Source: Acetatifactor muris
GTDB taxonomy: Bacteria > Bacillota > Clostridia > Lachnospirales > Lachnospiraceae
Direction: 5' to 3'
Length of the DNA: 64,000 nt
NCBI RefSeq assembly: GCF_024623325.1
Contig: NZ_JANJZD010000010.1
Location: 62,001-126,000 of the forward strand
Below the pieces are notes generated by a model that saw only the letters and a program-made list of their open reading frames with translations, was not told the DNA's origin and did no database searches. Shown here piece after piece: positions 40,936-48,725 of the stretch (the stretch's first letter is position 1; each line of letters opens with the position of its first letter). A program made the translations under genes and the position numbers.

Positions 40936-41970
40936 TTACTTAAACGGTAACTCCTCTAAACCCATGCTTTCCATGAAAGCATCCACTTCGTCCGGGTCTA
41001 CATATCCTCCTTCATCTGCTGCATCCGTCCCGGTTTCTGCCATGCCTTCCGCGCTCTCCGGCTGTTCATCCTTCTGCTGTCCAGCATCCGGCCCCGGCAG
41101 CTCGAACACATTCTCCGCCTCGATTGCGTCCGGCTGGTTATCGCCGTATGATGCCTCTCCCTCTTCGTCAAATGTCTTTTGGTCATCCTGGATAGCTCTC
41201 TGCATATCAACAGATAAGATACCCCATTTGGAAAGCAGGAGCTTGATGACCGTCTTTAGAGCCATAGCCTCAAAATCAGTAGTCCACTTGCTGTTTTTCT
41301 TCCCTTTGTTCAAATCGCTCCGGTATGCCTGGGAATACTTCCTGGCATGGTTATCAACTGCTTTCTTCGACATGTACAGTTCCTGGCTGTACCCGGTCTT
41401 TAAGCGGAACCACGCATAGTATCCGACCACCTTATCCGTCTGCCCTTCATCCCTCTGCGTACATTTAGAGAAGTCCGTCACGAATACAATCTCTCCGGTG
41501 ATGGGGTTATAGGAAACAAGTTCATCCTCATACACTACAGCGTAATTCATCCTCTCATAGTACCCGGAACGGATTGCCAGCTGGATGAATCCTTTGTACA
41601 TCATCTGGAACTGGGCCTCCATGTGGTCCTCATACTTCTTGGTCTGCGGATTGTATTTGCTGTTGTTGTAAGGAACGATTGCCGCAAATCCCAGGTTGCT
41701 GTCAATCGGCAGATCGTATGTTGCCGCCACAAAAGCCGCTGATACAATGGAATTAGGGTCTGCCCTTTTCAGCTGTGCGCTCCCGGAGACTACGTTCGTT
41801 AATGATGCAAGAAACTGTGGCGCTTTCTGCCCCAGGATTTCCGCGAATTTCTTCTTGCAAGTATCCCTGGAGATAATCTCTTTCACAAGTACAGCTGAAC
41901 TCTTAGGCCGCTGTCCTTCCCCTTGCTGGCCCTGCTGTGCCGGTGCCTGCCTCTGCTGCTGTCCTGCCAT
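40936..41970 (-). CDS. recT: RecT single-strand annealing protein
   Basis: The ATG at 41970 follows AAGGAGGATAGTAAT. The 344-residue product has RecT family segments: LTNVVSGSAQLKRADPNSIVSAAFVAATYDLPID, LGFAAIVPYNNSKY, EAQFQMMYKGFIQLAIRSGYY and KWTTDFEAMALKTVIKLLLSKWG. It anneals single strands made by the nuclease encoded next. The C-terminal 70 residues are acidic and end EELPFK. Confidence 0.92.
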   Translation of the reverse strand: MAGQQQRQAPAQQGQQGEGQRPKSSAVLVKEIISRDTCKKKFAEILGQKAPQFLASLTNVVSGSAQLKRADPNSIVSAAFVAATYDLPIDSNLGFAAIVPYNNSKYNPQTKKYEDHMEAQFQMMYKGFIQLAIRSGYYERMNYAVVYEDELVSYNPITGEIVFVTDFSKCTQRDEGQTDKVVGYYAWFRLKTGYSQELYMSKKAVDNHARKYSQAYRSDLNKGKKNSKWTTDFEAMALKTVIKLLLSKWGILSVDMQRAIQDDQKTFDEEGEASYGDNQPDAIEAENVFELPGPDAGQQKDEQPESAEGMAETGTDAADEGGYVDPDEVDAFMESMGLEELPFK

Positions 41971-41984
41971 ATTACTATCCTCCT

Positions 41985-42200
41985 TCATGCTTTTTGCAGC
42001 TGTTCGCCGCATATTTCTATCAATTCCCTGGTAGACATGTCATCCAGGCACTCCATACAGACCGGGCCTTCTGCTGTCTCCAGGTATTCATCATCCTCCA
42101 TGATTCCATACCCGCACTTGATACAAGTGCATTTACCATCCGGCTCCTCCGCGTTCGGGCATCTCGGATGGCACGGAATCTGTCCGCATATCTCACACAC
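41985..42200 (-). CDS. Small zinc-ribbon phage protein
   Basis: This 71-residue protein starts at GTG 42200. It has four CxxC-type pairs: CEIC, CPNA..CTCIKC and CMEC (MCEICGQIPCHPRCPNAEEP, then PVCMECLDDMS). The rhythm indicates two zinc-binding knuckles. It ends before recT and overlaps the preceding gene by eight bases. Probably a nucleic-acid or protein interaction module. Confidence 0.65.
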   Translation of the reverse strand: MCEICGQIPCHPRCPNAEEPDGKCTCIKCGYGIMEDDEYLETAEGPVCMECLDDMSTRELIEICGEQLQKA

Positions 42201-42432
42201 TGACTGCCACCCCCATTCTTCTTAATGCGGTGATGGCGTTTATTCCTCTGCGTATGATGAAATTCTTTACTTCATCCCGGAATAGGCGCGGCAGATATTC
42301 CTCCTGGTTCTCAATGCCGCATATCTCCATTTTCCGGAGGCAAAACCGAAATATTTCATCTGCTTCGCTGTCCGTCACTCCGCCTGCGGTTTCCCGGAAC
42401 CCTTCGGTGATCCGCTTCAATTCTTCTGGCAT
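42193..42432 (-). CDS. Small helical early protein, unknown
   Basis: ATG 42432 follows GGAGGATGCGG. The 79-residue protein, MPEELKRITEGFRETAGGVTD then DEIFRFCLRKMEICGIENQEEYLPRLF, is helical, with a basic C terminus RRGINAITALRRMG. It overlaps the membrane-protein gene by 77 bases and the zinc-ribbon gene by eight. No family was recognised. Confidence 0.55.
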   Translation of the reverse strand: MPEELKRITEGFRETAGGVTDSEADEIFRFCLRKMEICGIENQEEYLPRLFRDEVKNFIIRRGINAITALRRMGVAVSV

Positions 42433-42655
42433 CCGCATCCTCCTCTCCTTCAAATGTCACTATCACGATGCTGGCGATGTCCCTTGCCGTGTTTACTGCC
42501 ATCAGCAGAACCGGCAGCACCAGCCATTCCCCTCCGTATGCCATGTATCCGCGCTCCTGGTATGCGTATTCAGCAGCAAACCGTGTGAGGATGATTCCCA
42601 GCGTTATCCATATCCATTCCCGGTATATGAACCGCTTTACTTTCCGCAATGTCAT
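42356..42655 (-). CDS. Small membrane protein, early region
   Basis: This 99-residue protein, MTLRKVKRFIYREWIWITLG, has two hydrophobic segments (about 14-25 and 42-52), then a charged tail EGEEDADARRIEADHRRVPG that overlaps the next gene in another frame. AAGGAGGG lies at the start; the exact initiation codon (ATG 42655 or TTG six bases on) is uncertain. It may pair with the SleB-like hydrolase encoded just upstream. Confidence 0.5.
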   Translation of the reverse strand: MTLRKVKRFIYREWIWITLGIILTRFAAEYAYQERGYMAYGGEWLVLPVLLMAVNTARDIASIVIVTFEGEEDADARRIEADHRRVPGNRRRSDGQRSR

Positions 42656-43278
42656 CCCTCCTTGTAGAAATAATGTTTCCCATGTTGGAAAAGGAACTGC
42701 AAATGATTCTGGTGCCAGGTAGAATCACTCCGGCTTTCAAAATACAGCGCCCCTTCGGATTCATCCCAGTCTTCCAACGTTACCAGCTCCAGCGCCTTGT
42801 AGCAGTCCTCGTCCGGTTCCACCTTATACCACCGGCCTCCCTCCTTGGTGACGCTGAACTGGCGGACTCCGTTATGTTCCTCCATGATGACATCCTCCAC
42901 CGTGTCCGGGAACCCTTCGCTCCGTACCCGGTTCAGAACCACCAGGATAACCAGTGCTTTACCTTCGGTATCCTCACCTTCCGCCTCCGCCATCGCCAGC
43001 TTTGCCAGCAGATAAGAATCTTCCGCATCCCATTCAGAGGATTGTTCGGTTTCCGGTTCCGGTGCCAGGACTTTTGCTCCCTGGCTTGCTTCTCTCCCGG
43101 AAAATTCCCGGATGCCTGCTTCGGTGACTGCTGCTGTACTTATGACCGAATCCGGTTTTATCCCTTCTCCTGCATCCGTTACAATCATCCTTATTCCGAT
43201 TGATGTATAGACGGTAGCAGCTGCAATAGCCGCCAGCTTCACTCTACGCAATAGCCGTCTCTGTTTTCTTGCGTCCAT
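42652..43278 (-). CDS. SleB-like cell-wall hydrolase in the early region
   Basis: This 208-residue protein has an N-terminal signal-anchor (LAAIAAATVYTSIGIRMIV at about 12-30) and a Hydrolase_2/SleB-like domain at about 85-205 (LLAKLAMAEAEGEDTEGKALVILVVLNRV, RFPDTVEDVIMEEH-type segment, then FESRSDSTWHQN). Such enzymes cut cortex or cell-wall peptidoglycan. Presence in the early, leftward block rather than with the lysis cassette is unusual; it could act in superinfection exclusion or lysogen physiology. Confidence 0.78.
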   Translation of the reverse strand: MDARKQRRLLRRVKLAAIAAATVYTSIGIRMIVTDAGEGIKPDSVISTAAVTEAGIREFSGREASQGAKVLAPEPETEQSSEWDAEDSYLLAKLAMAEAEGEDTEGKALVILVVLNRVRSEGFPDTVEDVIMEEHNGVRQFSVTKEGGRWYKVEPDEDCYKALELVTLEDWDESEGALYFESRSDSTWHQNHLQFLFQHGKHYFYKEG

Positions 43279-43423
43279 CCCTGCTCCTTTCCATCAGCGG
43301 CATAGTGAACAGCCCCAGGTTTACTCCAGATGACTTTTCAACTGCCGTGTTGAACTCGCTATCATCTTTTATTCCATATTGCGTTTTCAGAATCTCCCTC
43401 AACTTGGCAGCATCCATAACCAT
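43244..43423 (-). CDS. Small phage protein (59 aa)
   Basis: This product, MVMDAAKLREILKTQYGIKD then FNTAVEKSSGVNLGLFTMPL, begins at 43423 and overlaps the SleB-like gene start by 35 bases. It follows the HTH gene by three bases. The layout of a short helix pair plus a hydrophobic end recurs in small Clostridial phage proteins, but no function is known. Confidence 0.6.
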   Translation of the reverse strand: MVMDAAKLREILKTQYGIKDDSEFNTAVEKSSGVNLGLFTMPLMERSRDGRKKTETAIA

Positions 43424-43426
43424 CCC

Positions 43427-43927
43427 TCAACCTTTCAGTGCCTTTTCACCTGCTATCTTTAGCTCACTGATGGCAATCGCCATCTGGTCCAGCCTCTCCA
43501 TGATTGATTTCAGAGCCGGTTTCTCTGTATCGTCTACAACACCGTCCTCTGTAATCTCAATTAGGTCCTTCTGAATGTTTTTCAGTTTATCGGCGTCAAA
43601 CTCCCGGATAAGCCGAAGCGCGATTCCCTCCAGGTTCTTTGCCTGCGTTGCCATCGGCATCAGCTTTCCGATTGGACACTCATTCTTGCAATAGCTGTAT
43701 TTCAATTCCGGACAGTTATAGAGGTCCGCCATAAGCACCACTTTATCCACCGGAACCACCTTTGTATTCCCCAGCTCATAGTCGGCCAGCGTTGATACGG
43801 ACACTCCCAGCAGTTCCGCCGCCCCTTCCCTGCTGTATAGCCTCTCGTTGTATGCTGCCGCCTTTTTCCTGGCAAGAAAGTACACATTATCATTGTCTTT
43901 CATAGGGCCATTCCCCATGTCATTCAC
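43427..43927 (-). CDS. XRE-type HTH phage regulator
   Basis: The start at 43927 has GAAAGGACGGTGA upstream. The 166-residue protein contains an XRE helix-turn-helix at about residues 30-65 (SREGAAELLGVSVSTLADYELGNTKVV). A Cys cluster CPELKYSYCKNECPIGK follows, then a helical C-terminal domain (LRLIREFDADKLKNIQKDLIEI). It follows the tandem-HTH gene in the early operon and is probably a second early regulator. Confidence 0.75.
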   Translation of the reverse strand: MNDMGNGPMKDNDNVYFLARKKAAAYNERLYSREGAAELLGVSVSTLADYELGNTKVVPVDKVVLMADLYNCPELKYSYCKNECPIGKLMPMATQAKNLEGIALRLIREFDADKLKNIQKDLIEITEDGVVDDTEKPALKSIMERLDQMAIAISELKIAGEKALKG

Positions 43928-43946
43928 CGTCCTTTCGGCTTATAAT

Positions 43947-44348
43947 CTAAGTAGCATCCGAGGAAAGAGCGGCTGCGTCAATGTTCAGTACATCGCTTAT
44001 GGTTCTTACTGCCTGGGAAGATTGCACTCTGCCATTGATTATCGCCGATGTATGGCCCTTGCTCATGTTTGCCGCTTTTGCCAAATCCAGCACACTCCAT
44101 CCGCGCTTTACCATAGCTATCCTCACACTCTTGCACCAGGAATCAGATTTTCTCTTTTCCGGGCTTTCGATGTTCAACGTATCGCTTATGAGCTTCATGG
44201 TCGCTTCGGATTGGACTCTGCCATTGATAAGTGCCGATGTATATACACGCGACATCCCAATAGCATCCGCCAAATCTTGTACGCTCAATTCGCGTTCAAT
44301 CATGGCAATTTTTACGTTCTCGCACCAGGGAGTTAGCTTTTTCTCCAT
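43947..44348 (-). CDS. Tandem-HTH Cro-like regulator
   Basis: This 133-residue protein has two similar HTH units: WCENVKIAMIERELSVQDLADAIGMSRVYTSALINGRVQ (about 8-46) and WCKSVRIAMVKRGWSVLDLAKAANMSKGHTSAIINGRVQ (about 72-110), both followed by similar SDTLNI/SDVLNI ends. The internal duplication gives two DNA-binding heads in one chain. It is the first gene leftward from the divergent immunity promoter, the position of cro. AGGAGGTAAGAGAG precedes the ATG. Confidence 0.82.
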   Translation of the reverse strand: MEKKLTPWCENVKIAMIERELSVQDLADAIGMSRVYTSALINGRVQSEATMKLISDTLNIESPEKRKSDSWCKSVRIAMVKRGWSVLDLAKAANMSKGHTSAIINGRVQSSQAVRTISDVLNIDAAALSSDAT

Positions 44349-44393
44349 CTCTCTTACCTCCTTTGCTATGATGTGCGTTACATTTTGACTTTA

Positions 44394-44419
44394 CATTTTA
44401 ACGATACATTGTTAAAATG
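44394..44419 (-). promoter_or_regulatory. Inverted repeat operator candidate in early leader
   Basis: CATTTTAAC (44394-44402) and GTTAAAATG (44411-44419) are perfect 9-base arms separated by 8 bases. They lie in the 5' leader of the leftward early transcript, about 100 bases after its promoter. This could be an operator for the Cro-like or repressor protein. A further 7-base inverted pair CGCTCTG/CAGAGCG lies at 44428-44434 and 44452-44458. Confidence 0.6.
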
Positions 44420-44518
44420 AATATGTGCGCTCTGCCCTTTGTAACGCAATTCAGAGCGTTTATACAGATGTGCCGTTTGTCGTGGAATATAAATCGCACA
44501 AATGTATCTCGCATATAT

Positions 44519-44547
44519 ATCATAACTCACTATAAGGTATTTGTCAA
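44519..44547 (-). promoter_or_regulatory. Leftward early (lytic) promoter
   Basis: Minus-strand -35 TTGACA (44547-44542), 17-base spacer, -10 TATGAT (44524-44519). Both boxes are near consensus. It would drive the tandem-HTH gene and the early operon, leaving a leader of about 165 bases. The -35 lies inside the large palindrome at 44532-44563, so a bound repressor would block RNA polymerase. Confidence 0.85.
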
Positions 44548-44563
44548 TAATCTAATACCTTAT
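44532..44563. promoter_or_regulatory. Immunity operator palindrome
   Basis: ATAAGGTATT (44532-44541) and AATACCTTAT (44554-44563) form perfect 10-base arms with a 12-base centre. The centre contains the -35 of the leftward promoter, and the site lies 30 bases before the repressor start. It is the best candidate for the lysogeny repressor operator. Confidence 0.8.
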
Positions 44564-44592
44564 GGCGTATTTTAATTTAGGAGAGTGATGCT

Positions 44593-44961
44593 GTGTCTTT
44601 TTTAGATAATGTTTTGCAATTATGTGAACAGAGAGGGGAAAAGCTCACCCCTCTAATGAAACAGCTTGAATTGAGCCCAGGAAATGTACAGAGATGGAGA
44701 GATGGAGCCACGGTAAACTCAAAAATACTTATGGATTTTTCAAATCACTTTGGTGTATCTGTTGATTTTCTTCTTAATGGCAAAGAATATGTTTCTCCAG
44801 ATAACTATAAAAAGCAATGCAGCTCTCCAGAAGAAATTGAACTGCTTGCAATGTTCCGCTCCATTCCGGATTATGCAAAAGAGATTGTCTTAGGCTCTCT
44901 TAGGGCGGCCTATGATGCTGAAATGCGCCGTCAAGAAGAGGAAAAAAGATTATTAGGATAG
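44593..44961 (+). CDS. Lysogeny repressor, CI-like HTH protein
   Basis: This 122-residue protein starts at GTG 44593 behind TTAGGAGAGTGATGCT. The HTH lies at about residues 8-62 (LCEQRGEKLTPLMKQLELSPGNVQRWRDGATVNSKILMDFSNHFGVSVDFLLNG), followed by a short helical C-terminal part and no peptidase motif. It is divergent from the early operon and next to the 10-bp palindrome. Lacking an autocleavage domain, induction may depend on the AntA/AntB antirepressor encoded at 31816-32640. Confidence 0.82.
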   Translation: MSFLDNVLQLCEQRGEKLTPLMKQLELSPGNVQRWRDGATVNSKILMDFSNHFGVSVDFLLNGKEYVSPDNYKKQCSSPEEIELLAMFRSIPDYAKEIVLGSLRAAYDAEMRRQEEEKRLLG

Positions 44962-45003
44962 ACCGATTCCGAAAAAGGCAGAATTAAAAGATGGAGGTAG
45001 ATT

Positions 45004-45546
45004 ATGTTGCCAGATTATATGCGTCCTATTCCTGGGGACGGTACCGGGAATGATATGCGGTGGGATAGCCTCACTCTGGAAGTAGAATTGTATTTGAGAA
45101 CCGGGAATTATCGCCTGCTCCGGGATACCCGTGTGCGCCAGGGCCGGTTCGTGGAGCTGGAAGGGAGCCTGCGGATAGCGGTTGCTTATTACTGTATGGC
45201 GTTCTATTCCGACTTAAACGGCTTTGACAGTATAGAGCGCCTGCTATATTACCAGCAGGGCAATTTCCGTAGCTGGAGAACGACTGCCTCTGTAGATGCC
45301 GGTATTGTGAATAAAATTTTTGACCTCTGCTGCAGATGCGGCATATCAGAAAAAGAACTCCTAACCATCTGCCGCAAGGCTTTTATTCCTGGTATTTACC
45401 AGTGCCATCTATTCACAACAAAAGAGTGTCGGGAGCTGCTGCTCATGTCCAGGGACAGAAGAATCGGGGAGATAAACTCCAGGATAAGCCAGGCGGAAAC
45501 CCGGTTCCTGTCACAGTTCGCTTGCCAGCGGCAGGCTGCGATATAG
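45004..45546 (+). CDS. Unknown lysogeny-module protein
   Basis: This 180-residue protein, MLPDYMRPIPGDGTGNDMRW then LTLEVELYLRTGNYRLLRDTRVRQGRF, follows the repressor by 42 bases with AGATGGAGGTAGATT upstream. It is helical, Arg- and Cys-containing (ICRKAFIPGIYQCHLF), with no membrane segment. Position between repressor and integrase suggests a lysogeny accessory function such as superinfection exclusion or integrase control. No family was recognised. Confidence 0.6.
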   Translation: MLPDYMRPIPGDGTGNDMRWDSLTLEVELYLRTGNYRLLRDTRVRQGRFVELEGSLRIAVAYYCMAFYSDLNGFDSIERLLYYQQGNFRSWRTTASVDAGIVNKIFDLCCRCGISEKELLTICRKAFIPGIYQCHLFTTKECRELLLMSRDRRIGEINSRISQAETRFLSQFACQRQAAI

Positions 45547-45551
45547 CACAC

Positions 45552-45578
45552 AAGCCCCATTTAGGGGCTTTTCTTTTT
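45552..45578 (+). terminator. Rho-independent terminator before integrase
   Basis: AAGCCCC (45552-45558), 5-base loop, GGGGCTT (45564-45570), then TTCTTTTT. It ends the repressor transcript just upstream of the integrase ribosome site (GGGGAGG at 45580-45585). Integrase expression in the lysogen may therefore be limited to read-through, which would help keep the prophage stable. Confidence 0.85.
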
Positions 45579-45593
45579 GGGGAGGTATTCCTT

Positions 45594-47327
45594 ATGGCTT
45601 ATAAGAAAGTAAAGGCATTGATGGAGCGTAGCAAGGTGCGTGTGGCTATCTATGTCCGCGTCTCCACCCTATACCAGGTAGATAAGGATTCTCTGCCAAT
45701 GCAGAAAAAAGACTTGATTGCGTATGCGTCACTCCTTCTGAATACAGACGATTATGTGATATTCGAGGATGCAGGCTACTCCGGAAAAAATACTGACCGG
45801 CCAAAATTCCAGGAGATGATGTCCCAGATCCGGCAGGGAGTTTTCACGCATCTCCTTGTCTGGAAGATAGACCGCATCTCCCGGAACCTTCTGGACTTTG
45901 CCTCCATGTACAATGAGCTGAAAGAGCTTGGCGTCATTTTTGTAAGCAAGAATGAACAGTTTGATACCTCTACCGCTATGGGAGAGGCCATGCTCAAAAT
46001 CATCCTGGTCTTTGCGGAGCTGGAGCGCAACATGACATCAGAGCGCGTGACCGCTACCATGATTTCCAGGGCAAATAACGGTCTGTGGAATGGTGGCCGT
46101 GTTCCGTATGGGTATAATTATGACATCCAGACCGGGGAGTTTTCTTTCAATGAGCCAGAGAAATCCGTTGTGGAAATGATGCACAATCTTTATGAGGAGC
46201 ATCGTTCACTGATCTGCGTGGCCAGAATCCTTAATGAACGCCAGCTGTTCTCTCGTGCCGGAAATCAATGGTCTGCCACTACTCTCCTAATCATCCTGCG
46301 GAATGTGTTCTATTGCGGAGATTACCAGTACAACCGGCTAAAGGAAGGGAATCGCCAGAAAAAGAAGGATAAATCAGAATGGATAACCGTCCAGGACCAT
46401 CACCCGGCGATGATAAGCCGGGAGCAGAAAGAGCATGTAATTGCTATCCTTGATTCCCAGGCAGAACAGTACAAAATCCACCAGAGGAAACACGAATCAA
46501 AACATGTTCATGTGTTCGGCGGCCTCATGTATTGTAATGCCTGCAAAAAGCCTATGAACAGCTCTCCAGGCAACGTGACAAGGGATGGATGGAAATATTC
46601 AAAATACTCCTGCTCGACACGCCGGAAGTCTCCTGCCGCCTGCGGCTGCCCAACTATCTCTGATCCTATTGTAGGGGAGTTTGTTTTTAACTATATACTG
46701 AATATGCTTAACGCGCAGCGTGGCTTTGCCGAAATATCCTCTCCGGAGGAATTGCAAAGGCGCCTCCTCTACGGTGATACCTTCATCCAGGTAAAGGGAA
46801 TTGAACCGGATGGACTGAATGACCTATACTCTGTCCTGGCATCCGGGAAAATATCTGGAGACGTGTATGGGAAGGGGGTCAAAATCAAAAAGGACGAAAA
46901 AAAGCAGCATTCGGAACTTTCAAGGCTCCGGAAGGAAAAGCAGAAGATAGAACGCGCCCTGGAGCGTCTGACGAACCTTTACCTTTATTCCGATGATGCG
47001 ATGTCCGAAAAGGAATACATCATTGAAAAAGAAAAGCTCATTGAGAACCTGGAGGGCATCAATGAGCGGATAGGAATGGAAAACCCGGACACCTGGAACC
47101 AGTCCGTGTCCGATGAAATCTTTGTGCAGAGGGCCAGCGAGTTCATCATATCGCAGAACCTATCCGGGAGAAACTATGTCAATTATAAGCGCCTGGCATC
47201 GTCTGTGGATGCGGATGTCTTGAAAACATTCCTCCGTGGAATCATTGACAGCATCTCCATTATGGACGGCCGCATCTGCTCCATCGTTTTCAAAAATGGA
47301 CTGTCCCATTCTTTCATTTACCGGTGA
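45594..47327 (+). CDS. int: Large serine integrase (site-specific recombinase)
   Basis: The ATG at 45594 follows GGGGAGGTATTCCTT, giving 577 residues. The N-terminal resolvase domain has the nucleophile in AIYVRVST (S24), KIDRISRN and the helix VFAELERNMTSERV. A recombinase domain follows (NGLWNGGRVPYGYNYD), then a zinc beta-ribbon (YCNACKKPM, CSTRR, CGC at about 310-345) and a coiled coil (ELSRLRKEKQKIERALERL) near 440-510. It integrates and, with a directionality factor, excises the prophage. A longer in-frame upstream extension was rejected for lack of a ribosome site. Confidence 0.95.
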   Translation: MAYKKVKALMERSKVRVAIYVRVSTLYQVDKDSLPMQKKDLIAYASLLLNTDDYVIFEDAGYSGKNTDRPKFQEMMSQIRQGVFTHLLVWKIDRISRNLLDFASMYNELKELGVIFVSKNEQFDTSTAMGEAMLKIILVFAELERNMTSERVTATMISRANNGLWNGGRVPYGYNYDIQTGEFSFNEPEKSVVEMMHNLYEEHRSLICVARILNERQLFSRAGNQWSATTLLIILRNVFYCGDYQYNRLKEGNRQKKKDKSEWITVQDHHPAMISREQKEHVIAILDSQAEQYKIHQRKHESKHVHVFGGLMYCNACKKPMNSSPGNVTRDGWKYSKYSCSTRRKSPAACGCPTISDPIVGEFVFNYILNMLNAQRGFAEISSPEELQRRLLYGDTFIQVKGIEPDGLNDLYSVLASGKISGDVYGKGVKIKKDEKKQHSELSRLRKEKQKIERALERLTNLYLYSDDAMSEKEYIIEKEKLIENLEGINERIGMENPDTWNQSVSDEIFVQRASEFIISQNLSGRNYVNYKRLASSVDADVLKTFLRGIIDSISIMDGRICSIVFKNGLSHSFIYR

Positions 47328-47342
47328 TGATGGGACAAAATA

Positions 47343-47375
47343 CCCCAGGAGCTTTGATTCTCCTGGGGCTTTCTT
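47343..47375 (+). terminator. Strong terminator after integrase
   Basis: CCCCAGGAG (47343-47351), 8-base loop, CTCCTGGGG (47360-47368), then CTTTCTT. It lies 13 bases past the integrase stop and marks the right end of the phage transcription units, close to the likely attachment site. Confidence 0.85.
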
Positions 47376-47646
47376 ATTCTTCATTTTCTGATCTGTTTGG
47401 ATTCATGGGACACCGGCTGCAATCCCGGCTGTCGCTCCTGCATATGGAATGGTCCCCTACCCGGTATGGAGACGACCCCCATTCACTTTTCGGTATGCCG
47501 CAAGGGCCTACCAGGCCGGAGGGAACCGCAAGGCGACCGTTTTTCTGGAATAAATCTCCACCATCACTTGCAGGCAGAATTTCCGTAACCGCGCTATTAT
47601 TTTGTTCCCCAGCCCATGTCCAGGCATTTTTACCAGAAAGCGCCAT
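47374..47646 (-). CDS. Unknown small protein between integrase and queA
   Basis: The frame starts MALSGKNAWTWAGEQNNSAVT with an ideal AATAGGAGGATAGAG leader and ends CSRCPMNPNRSENEE after 90 residues. It runs in the same direction as queA, 41 bases after the queA stop. The last part is Cys/Arg-rich and looks less protein-like, and the frame ends at the integrase terminator. It could be a small phage gene (a recombination directionality factor is possible) or a host gene truncated by prophage insertion with a new 3' end. Confidence 0.5.
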   Translation of the reverse strand: MALSGKNAWTWAGEQNNSAVTEILPASDGGDLFQKNGRLAVPSGLVGPCGIPKSEWGSSPYRVGDHSICRSDSRDCSRCPMNPNRSENEE

Positions 47647-47687
47647 CTCTATCCTCCTATTAACTTTACAAAAGTACGATTTTAATG

Positions 47688-48725
47688 CTACAACACCAAC
47701 ATAGCATCCCCGAAACTGAAAAAACGATACTGCTCTCTGACTGCCTCCGCATAAGCGTTCAGTACGTTCTCCCGGCCGGCCAGAGCTGACACCAGCATCA
47801 CCAGGGTGGATTCCGGCAGATGGAAATTCGTAATCAGAGCATCCAAAACCCGAAAACGGTAGCCCGGATAGATAAAAATGTCTGTGTCACCACTGCCGGC
47901 CTGTACGACTCCCTTCTCATCGGCGGCGCTCTCAAGCGTACGGCAGCTGGTGGTTCCCACACAGATAACGCGGCCGCCTTCCGTTCTGGTGCGGTTTATG
48001 AGAGTTGCTGTTTCCTCCGGCACCTGATAATATTCCGAATGCATATGGTGATCCAGCACATTCTCTTCCTTTACCGGTCGGAAGGTTCCCAGCCCCACAT
48101 GGAGTGTGACAAAAGCAATCCTGATTCCTTTTTCCTCAAGCTGTGCCAGCAATTCCTGCGTAAAGTGAAGGCCCGCCGTTGGCGCCGCCGCAGACCCTTC
48201 CTCTCTGGCATATACTGTCTGATAACGGTTCTTGTCCTGAAGTTTATGGGTGATATAGGGAGGAAGCGGCATTTCGCCCAGACGGTCCAGCACTTCCTCG
48301 AAAATCCCTTCATATGCAAATCGAATCAGACGATTTCCCTCTTCTGTCACTTCCAGAATTTCCGCCCCAAGCAGTCCCTCCCCAAAGGAAAGCTTTGCCC
48401 CGGGACGGCATTTTTTCCCGGGCTTTACCAGCGTCTCCCAGACATTGCCTTCCTGCCGTTTCAGCAGAAGCACTTCCACATGAGCGCCTGTATCTGCCCG
48501 CACGCCCAGAAGCCTGGCGGGAATGACTTTGGTATTGTTCAGCACCAGGCAGTCACCCGGCCGCAGAAATTCCCCAATGTCCCGGAACACACGATGAGAT
48601 ACCGCCCCGGTATGTTTATCCAGCACCAGAAGCCTGGAGGACGAGCGGTCCTCCAGCGGGTCCTGGGCGATCAGCTCCTGTGGCAGTTCGAAATAATAAT
48701 CTGATTTTGGCATTACGCCGTCCAT
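47688..48725 (-). CDS. queA: tRNA S-adenosylmethionine ribosyltransferase-isomerase QueA
   Basis: This 345-residue enzyme makes epoxyqueuosine in tRNA by transferring the ribosyl group of SAM. Family segments include [68 protein letters not shown] and [19 protein letters not shown]. Its ATG overlaps the aminopeptidase stop (TAATG), so the two are coupled. Length is usual (about 340-350). Confidence 0.95.
   Translation of the reverse strand: MDGVMPKSDYYFELPQELIAQDPLEDRSSSRLLVLDKHTGAVSHRVFRDIGEFLRPGDCLVLNNTKVIPARLLGVRADTGAHVEVLLLKRQEGNVWETLVKPGKKCRPGAKLSFGEGLLGAEILEVTEEGNRLIRFAYEGIFEEVLDRLGEMPLPPYITHKLQDKNRYQTVYAREEGSAAAPTAGLHFTQELLAQLEEKGIRIAFVTLHVGLGTFRPVKEENVLDHHMHSEYYQVPEETATLINRTRTEGGRVICVGTTSCRTLESAADEKGVVQAGSGDTDIFIYPGYRFRVLDALITNFHLPESTLVMLVSALAGRENVLNAYAEAVREQYRFFSFGDAMLVL

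Larger units (their letters stand above)
1..47375. mobile_element. Integrated contractile-tailed prophage (left end outside window)
   Basis: A continuous block holds terminase, portal, capsid, sheath, tube, tape measure, baseplate, lysis, replication and immunity genes, with a serine integrase at its right end. The structural and early genes all run leftward from a divergent immunity region near 44.5 kb. Only the repressor, one unknown gene and the integrase run rightward. The right boundary is inferred to lie between the integrase stop (47330) and queA (47688), because queA is an ordinary chromosomal gene. The left boundary and the other attachment half-site are not in the window, so no direct repeat can be checked. 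Every recognised module looks intact, which suggests an inducible phage. Confidence 0.93.

Noticed and set aside
45336..45593. N-terminal extension of the integrase
   Set aside because: It overlaps the previous gene and a terminator, and the ATG at 45594 has an ideal ribosome site.
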